In this document: positions 56,984-64,000 of the stretch, one piece after another
Numbering within the stretch: the stretch's first letter is position 1
How the letters are laid out: each line of letters starts with the position of its first letter
Source: DATBLE01 sp963775695
GTDB taxonomy: Bacteria > Actinomycetota > Thermoleophilia > Gaiellales > Gaiellaceae
Length of the DNA: 64,000 bases
Assembly (NCBI GenBank): GCA_963775695.1
Contig: CAVZJU010000002.1
Span: 434,001 to 498,000, forward strand
Direction: 5' to 3'
The notes under the pieces: model-generated
What the model saw: the letters and a program-made list of their open reading frames with translations, nothing else
What the model was told of the DNA's origin: nothing
Database searches by the model: none
Made by a program: the position numbers and the translations under genes

Positions 56984-58160
56984 CGGGCGACGGATCTGGC
57001 TGGTCGGGATCGGCGGCGCAGGCCTGTCCGCCTACGCGCTGCTGGCGCGGGCGTGGGGGGCGGAGGTCGCCGGCTGGGACCGGAACGAGACCCCGTACCT
57101 CGTCCCGGTCCGCGAGGCGGGGGTCGACGTAGCGATCTCACCGGAGCCGGAGACGCCGGCCGGGTGGGAGGTGTTCGTCTCTAGCGCCTATCCCGGCGTC
57201 CCCGGCCGTCCCCGGGCGGAGCTGCTCGCGGAGTTCGTCGCCTCGAAGGAGGCGATCGTCGTGGCCGGCGCGCACGGCAAGACGACGACCGCGGCCATGA
57301 TCGCCTTCGCGCTGCGCGCCACCGGCCGCGACCCGAGCTGGATCGTCGGCGGCGAGGTGCCCCAACTCGGCGCGAACGCCGGCGCGGGGGAAGGGTGGCT
57401 CGTGGTCGAGGGCGACGAGTCGGACCGGTCGGTCTTTGCCTTGCGCCCTCGCGTGGCGGTGGTGACGAACACCGACCTCGACCACCACTCCGAGTTCGGC
57501 TCCCGTGCGGAGGTGGAGGACCTGTTCCAGCGATGGCTGGACGAGGTGCCGGAGGTCGTGCGGGGCTGGGAGCTCGAGCCGCTGGACTCGGAGCTGGCGG
57601 TCCCCGGTGAGCACAACCGCCACAACGCGGCGGCTGCGGTCGCCGCGGTCGAGCTGGCCGGCGTCCCGCGGGCCGAAGCGGTCGCGGCGCTCGCGTCGTT
57701 CGAGGGCGTCGGGCGGAGGTTCGAGCTCGTCGGCACGGCGGCCGGGATCGACGTCTACGACGACTACGCGCACAACCCGCAGAAGCTGCGCGCGGCACTC
57801 GCGACCGCCCGGGAGCGGAGCCGCGGACGGGTGCTCGTGCTCTTCCAGCCGCACCTTTATTCCCGCACGCTCCACTCCGCGGTCGAGCTCGGTGGAGCGT
57901 TGGCCACCGCGGACGTGGTCGCGGTCACGGACGTCTACCCGGCCCGAGAGCAGCCGCTCGACGGGGTCACCGGGAAGCTCGTGATCGATGCGTTGTGCGA
58001 TGCCCGGCCCGGGTTCGCGCCGGGCTGGGCTCCCACTCTGGACGACGGAATCCGTTTTCTCGTCCGGCGGGCACGGGCCGGCGACCTCGTGCTCACGGTA
58101 GGCGCGGGCGACGTCGACCGAGCCGCGCGCATGATCCTGGCGCAGCTGGGACGCTCGTGA
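56970..58160 (+). CDS. murC: UDP-N-acetylmuramate--L-alanine ligase MurC
   Basis: 396 residues, shorter than the usual 450-480. RRIWLVGIGGAGLSAYALLARAWG, the ATP loop VAGAHGKTTTAAM (about residue 100), NTDLDHHSEFGS, GEHNRHNAAAAVAA, YDDYAHNPQKLRAAL and LFQPHLYSRT identify it. It adds L-Ala to UDP-MurNAc, the first peptide step. It starts with TTG, overlapping the murG end by 14 bases. Confidence 0.93.
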   Translation: MPALDGRRIWLVGIGGAGLSAYALLARAWGAEVAGWDRNETPYLVPVREAGVDVAISPEPETPAGWEVFVSSAYPGVPGRPRAELLAEFVASKEAIVVAGAHGKTTTAAMIAFALRATGRDPSWIVGGEVPQLGANAGAGEGWLVVEGDESDRSVFALRPRVAVVTNTDLDHHSEFGSRAEVEDLFQRWLDEVPEVVRGWELEPLDSELAVPGEHNRHNAAAAVAAVELAGVPRAEAVAALASFEGVGRRFELVGTAAGIDVYDDYAHNPQKLRAALATARERSRGRVLVLFQPHLYSRTLHSAVELGGALATADVVAVTDVYPAREQPLDGVTGKLVIDALCDARPGFAPGWAPTLDDGIRFLVRRARAGDLVLTVGAGDVDRAARMILAQLGRS

Positions 58161-58230
58161 CGCTCTCTGCTCCCGCCCGCCGTCAAACACCTGGCGCATT
58201 TCCGTCACCCACCCGTACGTCCTCGGCGGT

Positions 58231-58236
58231 TAGGCT
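58231..58236 (+). promoter_or_regulatory. -10 box of a leaderless promoter (murB)
   Basis: TAGGCT, 6 nt, then ATG at 58243, in the 82-base gap after murC. Confidence 0.5.
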
Positions 58237-58242
58237 CCCGCC

Positions 58243-59199
58243 ATGGGACGGGGAGGTGGGGCGCTCCCACAGGCCTCCCGAACCGGACGTGTCCGGAGGG
58301 GCGGCGTGAAGATCGAAGAGGGCATTCTCCTCGCGCGGATGACAACCGTGGGGATCGGCGGCGCCGCCCGGGCACTCGCCCGCCCTCGCACGCTGGCCGA
58401 GCTCGAAGAGGCGCTGGCGTGGGCCGGCGAGCAGGGGCTGGACGTGCGGCCGATCGGGCTCGGCTCCAACCTGCTCGCGGCCGATGCCGGGGTGGACGCG
58501 CTCGTCGTCCGGCTCGAGGGCGAGCTTGCGGCGGTCGAGGTACGTGGGACGGTGCTCGTCGCCGGCGGCGGCGCACCGAATGCCGTTTGCCTCCATCGCG
58601 CCCGCGCCGCCGGCCTCGGGGGCTTCGAGTTCGCCTGCGCGATCCCCGGAACGGCTGGCGGCGGCGTGCGCATGAACGCGGGCGCCTACGGCAGCGACTG
58701 GAAGGCGATTCTCGTGCAGGCGCTGGTCGTCGACGCGACCGGCGCCCGCTGGTGCGTCAACGAGGAGCTCGAGCTCTCGTACCGCCACTCCGCCCTTGTC
58801 CCGGGGGAGGTCGTCGCGGGGGTCGAGTTCCAGCTCGTCGCCCGCGCGGCCGCCGAGATCAGGGAAACCGTCGCGGCGATGCAGGCCCGACGAAAGGACA
58901 CGCAGCCGACCAACAAGCGCACGTTCGGAAGCGTGTTCAAGAATCCGGACCACGAGCTCGGGGCAGGACGGATGATCGAGCTCTGCGGCCTGAAGGGGCA
59001 CCGCATCGGCGGGGCGACCATCTCGCCGCGCCATGGGAACTTCATCGAGAACGCTGGTGGCGCGACCGCCGGCGAGGCGATCGCCCTGATGGCCGAGGCC
59101 CGCGCGCGCGTACTCGACCGCTTCGGGGTGGTACTCGAGCGCGAGGTGGAGCTTCTCGGCGAGCTCGAACTGCCCTCGTTGGGCGCACGGCCCGCCTAG
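58243..59199 (+). CDS. murB: UDP-N-acetylenolpyruvoylglucosamine reductase MurB
   Basis: 318 residues, FAD-dependent enzyme reducing the enolpyruvyl group to form UDP-MurNAc. TTVGIGGAARALARPRTLAELEEAL, PIGLGSNLLAAD, CAIPGTAGGGVRMNAGAYGSDW, LSYRHSALVP, NKRTFGSVFKNP and IGGATISPRHGNFIENAGGATAGEAIALM are the family blocks. The first 25 or so residues from ATG 58243 are not conserved, but this start fits the leaderless promoter; starts further in (GTG about 58304) are possible. Confidence 0.93.
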   Translation: MGRGGGALPQASRTGRVRRGGVKIEEGILLARMTTVGIGGAARALARPRTLAELEEALAWAGEQGLDVRPIGLGSNLLAADAGVDALVVRLEGELAAVEVRGTVLVAGGGAPNAVCLHRARAAGLGGFEFACAIPGTAGGGVRMNAGAYGSDWKAILVQALVVDATGARWCVNEELELSYRHSALVPGEVVAGVEFQLVARAAAEIRETVAAMQARRKDTQPTNKRTFGSVFKNPDHELGAGRMIELCGLKGHRIGGATISPRHGNFIENAGGATAGEAIALMAEARARVLDRFGVVLEREVELLGELELPSLGARPA

Positions 59200-59241
59200 T
59201 CACCGCAGGACCGCGGCGGTCCGCGGCGAAGCGAAACTGGC

Positions 59242-60000
59242 ATGGCTGCGCGCCTGTCGAGCCCTCCTCCGCCGTCGTCGAGCGGCCGCTGGCCCCTGCT
59301 CGTCGTCGCGGTCGCGCTCGTCCTCGTCGGCTCGAGCATCGGCGCGTACTTCGGTGCCCGCGAGACGGGGATCTTCGCCCTCGACCGGATCCAGATCACC
59401 GGTGCGCCGCCGTCCACCGCTGCCAGGATCAGGGCGGCCCTCCGCAGCTACGTGGGCGAGAGCCTCGTCCGCTTTGACCGGACCGACGCCGCCCGCCGCC
59501 TGGCTGCCGTCTCGGAGGTTGCCGACGCCCGGTTCGACCGTGACTTCCCGCACACCCTCAGGGTCCGCGTTCGCCTCGAGCGGCCGGTCGCCGTGCTGCG
59601 TCGCGGGCCGGATGCCTGGCTGGTCTCTTCCTCGGCGCGTGTGCTCGAACGCCTTCACAAGCGGCCGTATCCGCGGTTGCCGCGGATCTGGCTGCCGGCC
59701 GGCACCGACATCTCGGTCAACTCGACGCTGGGCGGCGTCGGGGCGCGTGGCGTGGCCGCCGTCGCGCCGCTCCGCCCGCTCCGCCTGACCGGCCGGGTCC
59801 GCCAGGTCCTCGCCGGGGACGGGCAGCTGACACTGGTGCTCGCGTCGGGCACGGAGCTCCGCCTCGGTGACAGCGGTGACCTGCGGCTGAAGCTGTCGAT
59901 CGCGAAGCAGATCCTTCCACTCGCCAGCGGTGCTGCGTACGTGGACGTCAGCGTCCCCGAGCGTCCCGTCGCCGGCTACAAGTCTCGAGTCGGAGGTTGA
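59242..60000 (+). CDS. ftsQ: Cell division protein FtsQ/DivIB
   Basis: 252 residues: short cytoplasmic part, one membrane helix (LLVVAVALVLVGSSIGAYFGA), then the POTRA domain (FALDRIQITGAPPSTAARIRAALRSYVGESLVRFDRTDAARRLAAVSEVADARFDRDFPHTLRVRVRLERPVAVLR) and the FtsQ domain. It links FtsL/FtsB-type proteins with the FtsWI synthase. It lies between murB and ftsZ as in most clusters. Confidence 0.92.
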   Translation: MAARLSSPPPPSSSGRWPLLVVAVALVLVGSSIGAYFGARETGIFALDRIQITGAPPSTAARIRAALRSYVGESLVRFDRTDAARRLAAVSEVADARFDRDFPHTLRVRVRLERPVAVLRRGPDAWLVSSSARVLERLHKRPYPRLPRIWLPAGTDISVNSTLGGVGARGVAAVAPLRPLRLTGRVRQVLAGDGQLTLVLASGTELRLGDSGDLRLKLSIAKQILPLASGAAYVDVSVPERPVAGYKSRVGG

Positions 60001-60028
60001 GGTTGAGTGTTTGCCCCTGCAAATCGCG

Positions 60029-60057
60029 TTGACAAGCCGTGGATGAGTCCCTACCCT
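60029..60057 (+). promoter_or_regulatory. ftsZ promoter TTGACA-17-TACCCT
   Basis: Consensus -35 TTGACA (60029-60034), 17-bp spacer, -10 TACCCT (60052-60057). The predicted leader before the ATG at 60128 is about 64 nt, unlike the leaderless genes around it, and includes a T6 run between two GGCC sequences (about 60062-60083). Confidence 0.75.
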
Positions 60058-60127
60058 GCGGAGGCCGAATAGGTTTTTTGGCCCCAATCCTGAAGTAGAC
60101 ATCGAGACTGAGAGACGGGACGCGACC

Positions 60128-61216
60128 ATGAGCATGAGAGATCAGTCAGGGAGCTATCTCGCCGTCCTGAAGGTGATCGGCGTCGGCGGCGGGGGGACGA
60201 ACGCGGTCAACCGCATGATCGAGGCAGGCCTGACAGGGGTGGAGTTCATCGCGGTCAACACCGACGCCCAGGCGTTGCTGATGAGCGACGCCGACGTCAA
60301 GATCCACATCGGCTCGCAGGTGACACGCGGCCTCGGCGCCGGAGCCGACCCCGAGGTCGGGAGCGCGGCGGCGCGCGAGTCGCGCGACGAACTGAAGGAC
60401 GCCCTGAAGGGTGCAGACATGATCTTCATCACGGCCGGAGAGGGCGGGGGGACGGGCACAGGTGCCGCTCCGACCGTCGCGGCGCTCGGGCAGGAGCTCG
60501 GTGCTCTGACCGTCGGCGTGGTGACGAAGCCTTTCGCCTTCGAGGGCCGAGTCCGCTCCGAGCGGGCGGCGGTCGGGATCAACGAGCTGCGCGAGTTCGT
60601 CGACACGCTGATCGTGATCGAGAACGACCGGCTGCTCCAGGTGATCGAGAAGAACACGTCCGTGCTCGAGTCGTTCAGGCTCGCCGACGACGTCCTCCGC
60701 CAGGGCGTTCAGGGGATCACCGACCTGATCACGGTGCCCGGTCTCGTCAACCTCGACTTCGCCGACGTGCGGACGATCATGCGCGAGGCCGGCTCTGCCC
60801 TGATGGGGATCGGCACCGCTGCCGGCGAGAACCGAGCGGCGGAGGCCGCGCGGATCGCCGTCTCGTCGCCGCTCCTGGAGTCGTCGATCGAGGGCGCTAC
60901 CGGCATCCTGCTCAACGTCAGCGCAGGCCCCGACGTCGGCCTCTTCGAGGTCAACGAGGCGGCCGAGGTGGTCACCGCGGCCGCGGACGCGAACGCGAAC
61001 GTCATCTTCGGCGCAGTGATCGACCCGTCGATGGGCGAGGAGGTGCGGGTCACGGTGATCGCCACCGGCTTCGGCCAGCAGTTGCACCGGCGCACGGGCC
61101 GCAGGCAGGAACGCCAGCGTGTGGGCGTCCCCGAGGCTCCGGTCTCGCGCGAACCCGACCAGGACTTCGACGTGCCGTCGCAGCTCGAGGTGCCTTCGTT
61201 CCTTCGGGACGGCTAG
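60128..61216 (+). CDS. ftsZ: Cell division GTPase FtsZ
   Basis: 362 residues. Polymerises into the Z ring that places the divisome. It has KVIGVGGGGTNAVNRMIEAGLTGVEFIAVNTDAQAL, the tubulin signature GGGTGTGAAP (about residue 108), DFADVRTIM, and the C-terminal peptide ending in VPSFLRDG, which binds membrane tethers and other divisome proteins. No ftsA is present; other tethers such as SepF are expected elsewhere. It has its own strong promoter. Confidence 0.97.
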   Translation: MSMRDQSGSYLAVLKVIGVGGGGTNAVNRMIEAGLTGVEFIAVNTDAQALLMSDADVKIHIGSQVTRGLGAGADPEVGSAAARESRDELKDALKGADMIFITAGEGGGTGTGAAPTVAALGQELGALTVGVVTKPFAFEGRVRSERAAVGINELREFVDTLIVIENDRLLQVIEKNTSVLESFRLADDVLRQGVQGITDLITVPGLVNLDFADVRTIMREAGSALMGIGTAAGENRAAEAARIAVSSPLLESSIEGATGILLNVSAGPDVGLFEVNEAAEVVTAAADANANVIFGAVIDPSMGEEVRVTVIATGFGQQLHRRTGRRQERQRVGVPEAPVSREPDQDFDVPSQLEVPSFLRDG

Positions 61217-61274
61217 CGCCGGTTCGGCCGCGACCGCGAAAGGGCGCGACCGGCGTGGAGTAGCATCCGCGCCG

Positions 61275-62327
61275 GTGCAGGAGACGCTCCGTCGCACGCC
61301 GCTGCACGACCGCCACGTCGCCCTCGGCGCGCGGATGGTGCCGTTCGCCGGCTGGGAGATGCCGGTGCAGTACGAGGGCGTGATCCAGGAGCATCGAGCG
61401 GTGCGGGAGGACGCCGGCGTCTTCGATGTCTCGCACATGGGCGAGCTCGAGGTCGAGGGCCCACGGGCGACGGAGTTCCTCCAGTCGTTGCTCTCGAACG
61501 ACCTGAGCCGGATCGAGCCGGGCGGGGCGCAGTACACGCTGTTGACCAACGAGCGCGGTGGAATCGTCGACGATCTGATCGTCTATCGCCTCGGCCGCTT
61601 CCGCTACCTGCTGATCGTGAACGCGTCCAACCGTGATGAGGACTACGCGTGGCTCAAGGAGCGCGAGGTGCCGGGCTCCGATGTGCGTGACGTCTCCGAG
61701 GAGTACGGCCTCATCGCTGTACAGGGGCCGCGGGCGCTCGAGCGCCTCGGCCTAGACCCTGGACCGCCGTTCAGCTTCGCCGAGGGCGAGGTTGGCGGCG
61801 TCACCTGCATGGTCAATCGCACCGGCTACACGGGCGAGCGGGGCGTCGAGCTGATGGTGATGGCCGACGAAGCAGAAGAGCTCTGGGACACGGTGCTCGA
61901 GCGCGGCGTCACACCATGCGGGCTCGGAGCCCGCGACAGCCTCCGCCTGGAGGTCTGCTACCCGCTCCACGGCAACGACATCGGTTTGGACACCGATGCG
62001 ATCTCGGCGGGCCTGGGCTGGGTGTGCGCGCTCGAGAAGGACTTCACCGGCGCGGAGGAGTTGCGGCGGATCAAGGAGCACGGGCCCGAGCGGCGGCTGG
62101 TCGCATTCGTGATGGAGGAGCGGGCAGTGCCGCGCCAGGGTATGCCGATCGTCGAGGGCGGCGAGGTCACCTCGGGCACGCACTCGCCGATGCTCGACCA
62201 GGGAATCGGCATGGGCTACGTCCCGGCCGGGCTCGCGCAGCCCGGCACCGAGCTGACGATCGACGTCCGCGGGCGGCATCGCCACGCACGAACGGTCGAG
62301 AAGCCGATCTACAAGCGAGAGGAGTGA
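61275..62327 (+). CDS. gcvT: Glycine cleavage system T protein (aminomethyltransferase)
   Basis: 350 residues. Takes the aminomethyl group from lipoylated GcvH and gives methylene-tetrahydrofolate and ammonia. Blocks: RTPLHDRHVALGARMVPFAGWEMPVQYEG, EDAGVFDVSHMGELEVEG, TLLTNERGGIVDDLIVYRL, NRTGYTGERGVELMV, LGARDSLRLEVCYPLHGNDI and KDFTGAEEL. TAGCAT lies 8 nt before the GTG start. Only 58 bases separate it from ftsZ, leaving no room for a glycine riboswitch. Confidence 0.94.
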   Translation: MQETLRRTPLHDRHVALGARMVPFAGWEMPVQYEGVIQEHRAVREDAGVFDVSHMGELEVEGPRATEFLQSLLSNDLSRIEPGGAQYTLLTNERGGIVDDLIVYRLGRFRYLLIVNASNRDEDYAWLKEREVPGSDVRDVSEEYGLIAVQGPRALERLGLDPGPPFSFAEGEVGGVTCMVNRTGYTGERGVELMVMADEAEELWDTVLERGVTPCGLGARDSLRLEVCYPLHGNDIGLDTDAISAGLGWVCALEKDFTGAEELRRIKEHGPERRLVAFVMEERAVPRQGMPIVEGGEVTSGTHSPMLDQGIGMGYVPAGLAQPGTELTIDVRGRHRHARTVEKPIYKREE

Positions 62328-62330
62328 ACC

Positions 62331-62723
62331 GTGGCAGCCGAGAGCTATCCCGAGGATCTCAAGTACCACCCCGAGCACGACTGGGCCCGGATCGAGGGCG
62401 ACACCGCCGTGCTCGGCATCACCTGGTACGGGCAGGACGCGCTCGGCGAGCTCGTCCACTACGAGCCTCCCGATGTCGGCGCGACGCTGTCGAAGGACGG
62501 CGCCTACGGCGAGGTCGAGTCGGTCAAGGCGGTCTCGGACCTGATCGCGCCGCTCTCCGGTGAGGTGCTGGAGGTGAACGACAAGGTGATCGAGGCGCCC
62601 GAGACGGTGAACGAGGATCCCTACGGCGAAGGCTGGCTGGTCAAGATCCGGGTCGCCGACCGGGCAGAGGCCGACGCGCTCATGGACGCCGAGACGTACA
62701 AGACGCACCTGGCCACGCTGTGA
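62331..62723 (+). CDS. gcvH: Glycine cleavage system H protein
   Basis: 130 residues. Carries the lipoyl arm; the attachment lysine is in GEVESVKAVSDLIAP (about residue 66). KYHPEHDWARIEGDTAVLGITWYGQDALGELVHYEPPDVG and NEDPYGEGWLVKIRV complete the fold. GTG start 3 bases behind gcvT; the stop overlaps the gcvPA start (GTGA). Confidence 0.95.
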   Translation: MAAESYPEDLKYHPEHDWARIEGDTAVLGITWYGQDALGELVHYEPPDVGATLSKDGAYGEVESVKAVSDLIAPLSGEVLEVNDKVIEAPETVNEDPYGEGWLVKIRVADRAEADALMDAETYKTHLATL

Positions 62724-64000
62724 GCCACCTGTCGCTCACCGACGCCGATCGCAAGGAGATGCTCGCCGCGGTCGGGGTCTCCTCGGTCGAGGATCTCTTC
62801 AGGGACATTCCCGAGGGCGTCAGGTACAGAGGCCGGCTCGGTCTCGAGCCGGCCCTCAGCGAGCCCGAACTCGTCGACCACCTCGAGGAGCTCGCGTCGC
62901 GGAATGCCCACACGGGAGTCGAGCTCTCGTTCCTCGGCGCGGGCGTGTACGACCACTACGTCCCGGCCGTGGTCGACGCCGTCCTGCAGCGCGGCGAGTT
63001 CCTGACCGCCTACACGCCCTACCAGCCGGAGATGAGCCAGGGCGTACTCCAGACCATCTTCGAGTACCAGACTGCGATCTGCGAGTTGACGGGGATGGAC
63101 ATCTCGAACGCGTCGGGCTACGACGGCACGACCGTGGCCGCGGACGCCTGCTTCATCGCCAAGCACGCGACGGGCAGGTCGAAGATCGTCCTCGCAGAGA
63201 CGGTCAACCCGCAGGTGCGCCAGGTGGTGAAGACGTACGCGCCGGGGTTCGGGCTCGATGTCGTCGAAGTGCCGCACGACGCCGGGACGACCGACCCGGA
63301 CCGTTTTGCCGTCGCGTGTCGCGACGCAGCCTGTGCGATCTTCCAGCAGCCGAACTTCTTCGGCTGCCTGGAGCCGGCACCCGACCTCGCCGCCGCCGCC
63401 ACCGAGGCGGAGGCGCTGGCGGTCGCACACGTCGATCCGGTCTCGCTCGGCGTGCTGGAGGCACCCGGCAACTACGGTTGCGCGATCACGATCGGCGAGG
63501 GGCAGGGCGCAGGCAACTTCCAGTCCTTCGGCGGCCCGCACTACGGCTTCATCGCTGCCCACGCCGACTACACCCGCCGCATGCCGGGCCGGATCGTCGG
63601 CGAGACCACTGACGTCGCGGGGAAGCGCGGCTATGTCCTCACCCTCCAGACCCGCGAGCAGCACATCCGCCGTGAGAAGGCCACGTCCAACATCACGACG
63701 AACCAGACGCTGCTCGCCCTGGCCGGGCTCGTGCACCTGACCTGGCTGGGGCCGCAGGGGCTCAAGGAGGTGGGGGAGACCTGCATGGCGCTCGCCGAGC
63801 GCGCGAAGGAACGGCTGGCCGCGGCGGGAGCCGAGCTTCCGTTTCCCGACAAGGCAACATTCAAGGAGTTTGCCGTCCGGCTCGGACGGAACGGGCCCGA
63901 GGTCGTCCGCGCCGCCCGGGAGAGAGGCGTCCACCCCGGCTACGCGCTCGGCCGCGACTACGAGGGCCTCGACGACGCCCTGCTGGTGGCGGTCACCGAG
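62720..64000 (+). CDS. gcvPA: Glycine dehydrogenase (decarboxylating) subunit 1, 3' truncated
   Basis: 427 codons from the GTG at 62720 run open to the window edge, so the end is missing. FRDIPEGVRYRG, FLGAGVYDHYVPAVVDAVLQRGEFLTAYTPYQPEMSQGVLQTIFEYQT, the SGYDGTTVAADA block, APGNYGC, FGGPHYGFIAAH, RRMPGRIVGETTDV and TREQHIRREKATSNITTNQTL are typical of the N-terminal half of the split P protein, as found in Gram-positive bacteria. The partner gcvPB, with the PLP lysine, should follow outside the window. Confidence 0.93.
   Translation, partial: MSHLSLTDADRKEMLAAVGVSSVEDLFRDIPEGVRYRGRLGLEPALSEPELVDHLEELASRNAHTGVELSFLGAGVYDHYVPAVVDAVLQRGEFLTAYTPYQPEMSQGVLQTIFEYQTAICELTGMDISNASGYDGTTVAADACFIAKHATGRSKIVLAETVNPQVRQVVKTYAPGFGLDVVEVPHDAGTTDPDRFAVACRDAACAIFQQPNFFGCLEPAPDLAAAATEAEALAVAHVDPVSLGVLEAPGNYGCAITIGEGQGAGNFQSFGGPHYGFIAAHADYTRRMPGRIVGETTDVAGKRGYVLTLQTREQHIRREKATSNITTNQTLLALAGLVHLTWLGPQGLKEVGETCMALAERAKERLAAAGAELPFPDKATFKEFAVRLGRNGPEVVRAARERGVHPGYALGRDYEGLDDALLVAVTE

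Noticed and set aside
61217..61274. Possible glycine riboswitch before gcvT
   Set aside because: Only 58 bases separate ftsZ and gcvT, and TAGCAT lies 8 nt before the GTG, so the transcript would start at the gene. No room for an aptamer.
62621..63934. Long minus-strand frame of about 437 codons at the window end
   Set aside because: Antisense of gcvPA; the plus-strand frame from 62720 matches glycine dehydrogenase subunit 1 throughout and simply lacks a stop inside the window.
1..64000. tRNA or rRNA genes, CRISPR arrays, insertion sequences, prophage or integron parts
   Set aside because: No gap is long or structured enough, no transposase, integrase or phage-like proteins were seen, and codon and base composition look uniform.

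Overview
The window is a 64 kb, very GC-rich, almost fully coding stretch of a free-living bacterial chromosome. Several features point to Actinobacteriota and most likely the class Thermoleophilia (Gaiella/Solirubrobacter-like); this is inference, not proof. They are a fused PafB-PafC WYL regulator, a compact division/cell-wall (dcw) cluster without ftsA or ddl, a MurE with the DNPR (meso-DAP type) motif, a decaprenyl-phosphate phosphoribosyltransferase-like UbiA protein, an F420-type LLM oxidoreductase, and pervasive leaderless promoters of the form TANNNT-(6 to 8 nt)-ATG/GTG. No rRNA, tRNA, phage, insertion sequence or CRISPR was seen, and no gene-free stretch exceeds about 205 bases.

Layout. 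1-1.4 kb: tail of a cytochrome c maturation locus (ccmF, ccmI-like). 1.4-3.7 kb: secreted M23 peptidase, hpt and a nuclease-fold protein. 3.75-7.85 kb: metallophosphoesterase, cyclic 2,3-diphosphoglycerate synthetase, 2-phosphoglycerate kinase and a GlpX-like protein with altered catalytic residues. This looks like a bacterial version of the methanogen cDPG pathway and is the most interesting locus. 8-16.7 kb: DUF59 protein, MDR dehydrogenase, lipoprotein, QueG, histidine kinase, PafBC and zinc-ribbon proteins. 16.7-22.7 kb: aldehyde dehydrogenase, an alpha/beta hydrolase-cyclase fusion, MBL hydrolase and thiolase with a palindromic operator, and small proteins. 22.7-28.8 kb: K+/Na+:H+ antiporter, enolase-superfamily protein, glycoside-hydrolase-like protein, a frameshifted serine hydrolase and an amidase. 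28.8-32.4 kb: a two-component system and a UbiA-type transferase. 32.5-39.9 kb: queA-tgt-yajC-secDF and a UbiB kinase. 39.8-46.1 kb: arylamine acetyltransferase, a degenerate response regulator, LLM oxidoreductase, an ArsR operon, a cyclic-nucleotide-binding protein, ogt with an ECF sigma factor, and homocysteine methyltransferase. 46.1-61.2 kb: the dcw cluster mraZ-rsmH-ftsL-ftsI-murE-murF-mraY-(small ORF)-murD-ftsW-murG-murC-murB-ftsQ-ftsZ. 61.3-64 kb: gcvT-gcvH-gcvPA, the last cut by the window end.

Genes within operons are typically joined by NTGA overlaps, and transcription units often begin leaderless. Two non-coding patterns stand out. One is a family of eight GC-rich hairpins placed just behind stop codons, always in gene orientation. 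The other is a set of divergent gene pairs whose two -10 boxes share their TA on one symmetric ANNNTANNNT sequence.

All calls come from reading the sequence and from recall of family motifs; no database search was run.
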